From positions 310,001 to 374,000 of the forward strand of contig CBDETC010000002.1 of NCBI GenBank assembly GCA_965242845.1: DNA of 64,000 nucleotides. Reading direction: 5' to 3'. The position numbers were made by a program, and so were the translations under genes. How positions within the stretch are numbered: position 1 is the first letter of the stretch; each line of letters opens with the position of its first letter. Origin of the DNA: RHLJ01 sp965242845. GTDB lineage: Bacteria; Bacteroidota; Rhodothermia; Balneolales; Balneolaceae. This document shows positions 63,046 to 64,000 of this stretch, piece after piece. The notes beneath the pieces are model-generated. The model saw only the letters and a program-made list of their open reading frames with translations. It was not told the origin of the DNA and ran no database searches.

Positions 63046-63137
63046 CTGTGAGGATTAGATAAATATACCTTCACACGATATTTAACAAAAACTAATCCTA
63101 TCGCGAACGCTTTATTGCATTAATTGCGTTATCTTGG

Positions 63138-63150
63138 AAGCGGTTCCACA
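63138..63150. repeat. 13-base element upstream of acyl-CoA dehydrogenase, copy 2
   Basis: AAGCGGTTCCACA, identical to 59473-59485. It abuts TATCTTGG (63130-63137), which differs from the -7 consensus TAnnTTTG at one base, so a regulator here could overlap the start of transcription. The inverted repeat of copy 1 is not preserved. Confidence 0.4.
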
Positions 63151-63182
63151 TAATAAAATTAATGAATAAAGAAGGATAGTTG

Positions 63183-64000
63183 ATGGATACATTATTAGAA
63201 CAAGGCCTTTCATTTGATCTTACTGAAGATCAAAAAATGATTCGTGATAGTATTAAAGAATTTGTAGAGAGAACGGTAGCTCCCACTGTTATGGAGCGAG
63301 ACAACAGTAAGGAATTCCCAATGGAGATCGTGAAGCAATTGGGAGAGATGGGAATGCTCGGCATCTATCATCCTGAACAATATGGAGGCGCCGGTTTTGA
63401 TACCCTAAGTTTCTGCCTGGCGTTAGAAGAAATTGCACGTTGGGATGCTTCTCTAGCTCTAACCGTAGCTTCTCATACCTCTTTAGGAACCGGGCATATA
63501 GCTATTGCCGGAAATCATGATCAGAAACTGAAGTATATGCCAGATTTATGCTCCGGTGAACACCTGGGTGCCTGGTGTTTAACTGAGCCAGGATCAGGTA
63601 GTGACTCTTCCGGAATGAAAACTACCGCTGTACGAGATGGTGATCATTACATTATAAATGGTTCAAAGATTTTTATTACTCAAGGCTCAGTTGGTGATAT
63701 ATATATAGTACTTGCCAAAACGAATCCAGAAATGGGAACCAAAGGAATCAGTGCCTTTATAGTGGAAGGCGATCGTGAGGGAGTTACTCCTGGCCCAGGC
63801 ATGCACAAATTAGGAATGAACTCTTCGGACACAACTGAAGTAGTTCTTGAAAATGTGAAAGTACCTGCTGAAAATCTTCTTGGAGAAGAAGGCAAAGGCT
63901 TCTATGACACCATGAAAGTATTGGATGGGGGTCGCGTTGGAATCGCTGCACTCTCTGTAGGGATTGCCCGGGGAGCTCTGGAAGAATCATTGAGATATTC
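63183..64000 (+). CDS. acyl-CoA dehydrogenase, 3' end outside window
   Basis: The frame runs from the ATG at 63183 to the window end: about 272 residues of a protein that is usually about 380. Family motifs are present: the FAD/substrate segment GAWCLTEPGSGSD, FITQGS and an N-terminal FVERTVAPTV helix. It removes two hydrogens from acyl-CoA and passes them to ETF, which is encoded just upstream. GAAGGATAG precedes the start and includes a usable SD. The catalytic glutamate lies beyond the window. Confidence 0.93.
   Translation, partial: MDTLLEQGLSFDLTEDQKMIRDSIKEFVERTVAPTVMERDNSKEFPMEIVKQLGEMGMLGIYHPEQYGGAGFDTLSFCLALEEIARWDASLALTVASHTSLGTGHIAIAGNHDQKLKYMPDLCSGEHLGAWCLTEPGSGSDSSGMKTTAVRDGDHYIINGSKIFITQGSVGDIYIVLAKTNPEMGTKGISAFIVEGDREGVTPGPGMHKLGMNSSDTTEVVLENVKVPAENLLGEEGKGFYDTMKVLDGGRVGIAALSVGIARGALEESLRY

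Overview
The window looks like chromosomal DNA of an aerobic, heterotrophic member of the Bacteroidota/Rhodothermota side of the tree, most likely Balneolales-like. The reasons are an alternative complex III (Act) operon that runs straight into a caa3-type oxidase operon, a DUF4175 coiled-coil protein, a DUF4835/PorD-like protein, matches to the Bacteroidota -7 promoter box (TAnnTTTG), AT-rich intergenic DNA and few strong Shine-Dalgarno sites. The genus cannot be fixed from this sequence. I saw no rRNA, tRNA, CRISPR array or insertion sequence, and no gene-free stretch reaches 300 bases; the longest is 1693-1983 (291 bases).

Region 1 (1-14941): the end of a lactonase-like beta-propeller gene, a DUF420 membrane protein, then actABCDEF, a small membrane protein, a SCO copper chaperone and coxBACD, closed by a good intrinsic terminator. 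The genes encode a quinol-to-oxygen respiratory chain. ActE carries a second haem domain that closely resembles the cytochrome c tail of CoxB.

Region 2 (14962-22352): a metallo-beta-lactamase-fold hydrolase, a 1121-residue DUF4175 protein, a HAD phosphatase, a BatB-like von Willebrand protein and a type-2 glycerate kinase.

Region 3 (about 22345-50117): a surface polysaccharide locus of about 28 kb. Nearly all of it is on the minus strand. A terminator at 28720-28758 splits it. The upstream unit (46233 down to 28783) makes a dTDP-3-acetamido-3,6-dideoxyhexose (RmlA, RmlB, two FdtA/QdtA-type isomerases, FdtB, FdtC). It also holds a UDP-glucuronate 4-epimerase-like protein, an AlgD-like dehydrogenase, five probable glycosyltransferases, two flippases, one Wzy-like polymerase, a sulfotransferase and the initiating phosphoglycosyl transferase. 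The downstream unit (28704 down to 21072) makes UDP-GlcNAc3NAcA (WbpA, WbpB-, WbpD- and WbpE-like), carries Ugd, and continues into an exosortase with an overlapping small membrane partner and the glycerate kinase. A Wzc-type tyrosine kinase is on the opposite strand, and a small SLBB-domain protein sits nearby.

Region 4 (50158-59396): beyond a perfect 36-base palindromic terminator lie cysN, cysD, cysC and cysQ and an SLC13 transporter. No sulfite-producing reductase is seen. With the sulfotransferase of region 3 this suggests PAPS supply for sulfating the polysaccharide. Upstream of these are a helix-hairpin-helix outer-membrane barrel, a PorV/PorQ-like barrel and the DUF4835 protein.

Region 5 (59473-64000): etfB, etfA, a FixC-like flavoprotein and a FixX-like ferredoxin, then an acyl-CoA dehydrogenase cut by the window end. 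This is a fatty-acid oxidation electron path into quinone. An identical 13-base element precedes etfB and the dehydrogenase gene.

The best candidates for something new are the exosortase embedded in a nucleotide-sugar operon, the apparent polysaccharide sulfation module, and the ActE/CoxB shared haem domain.
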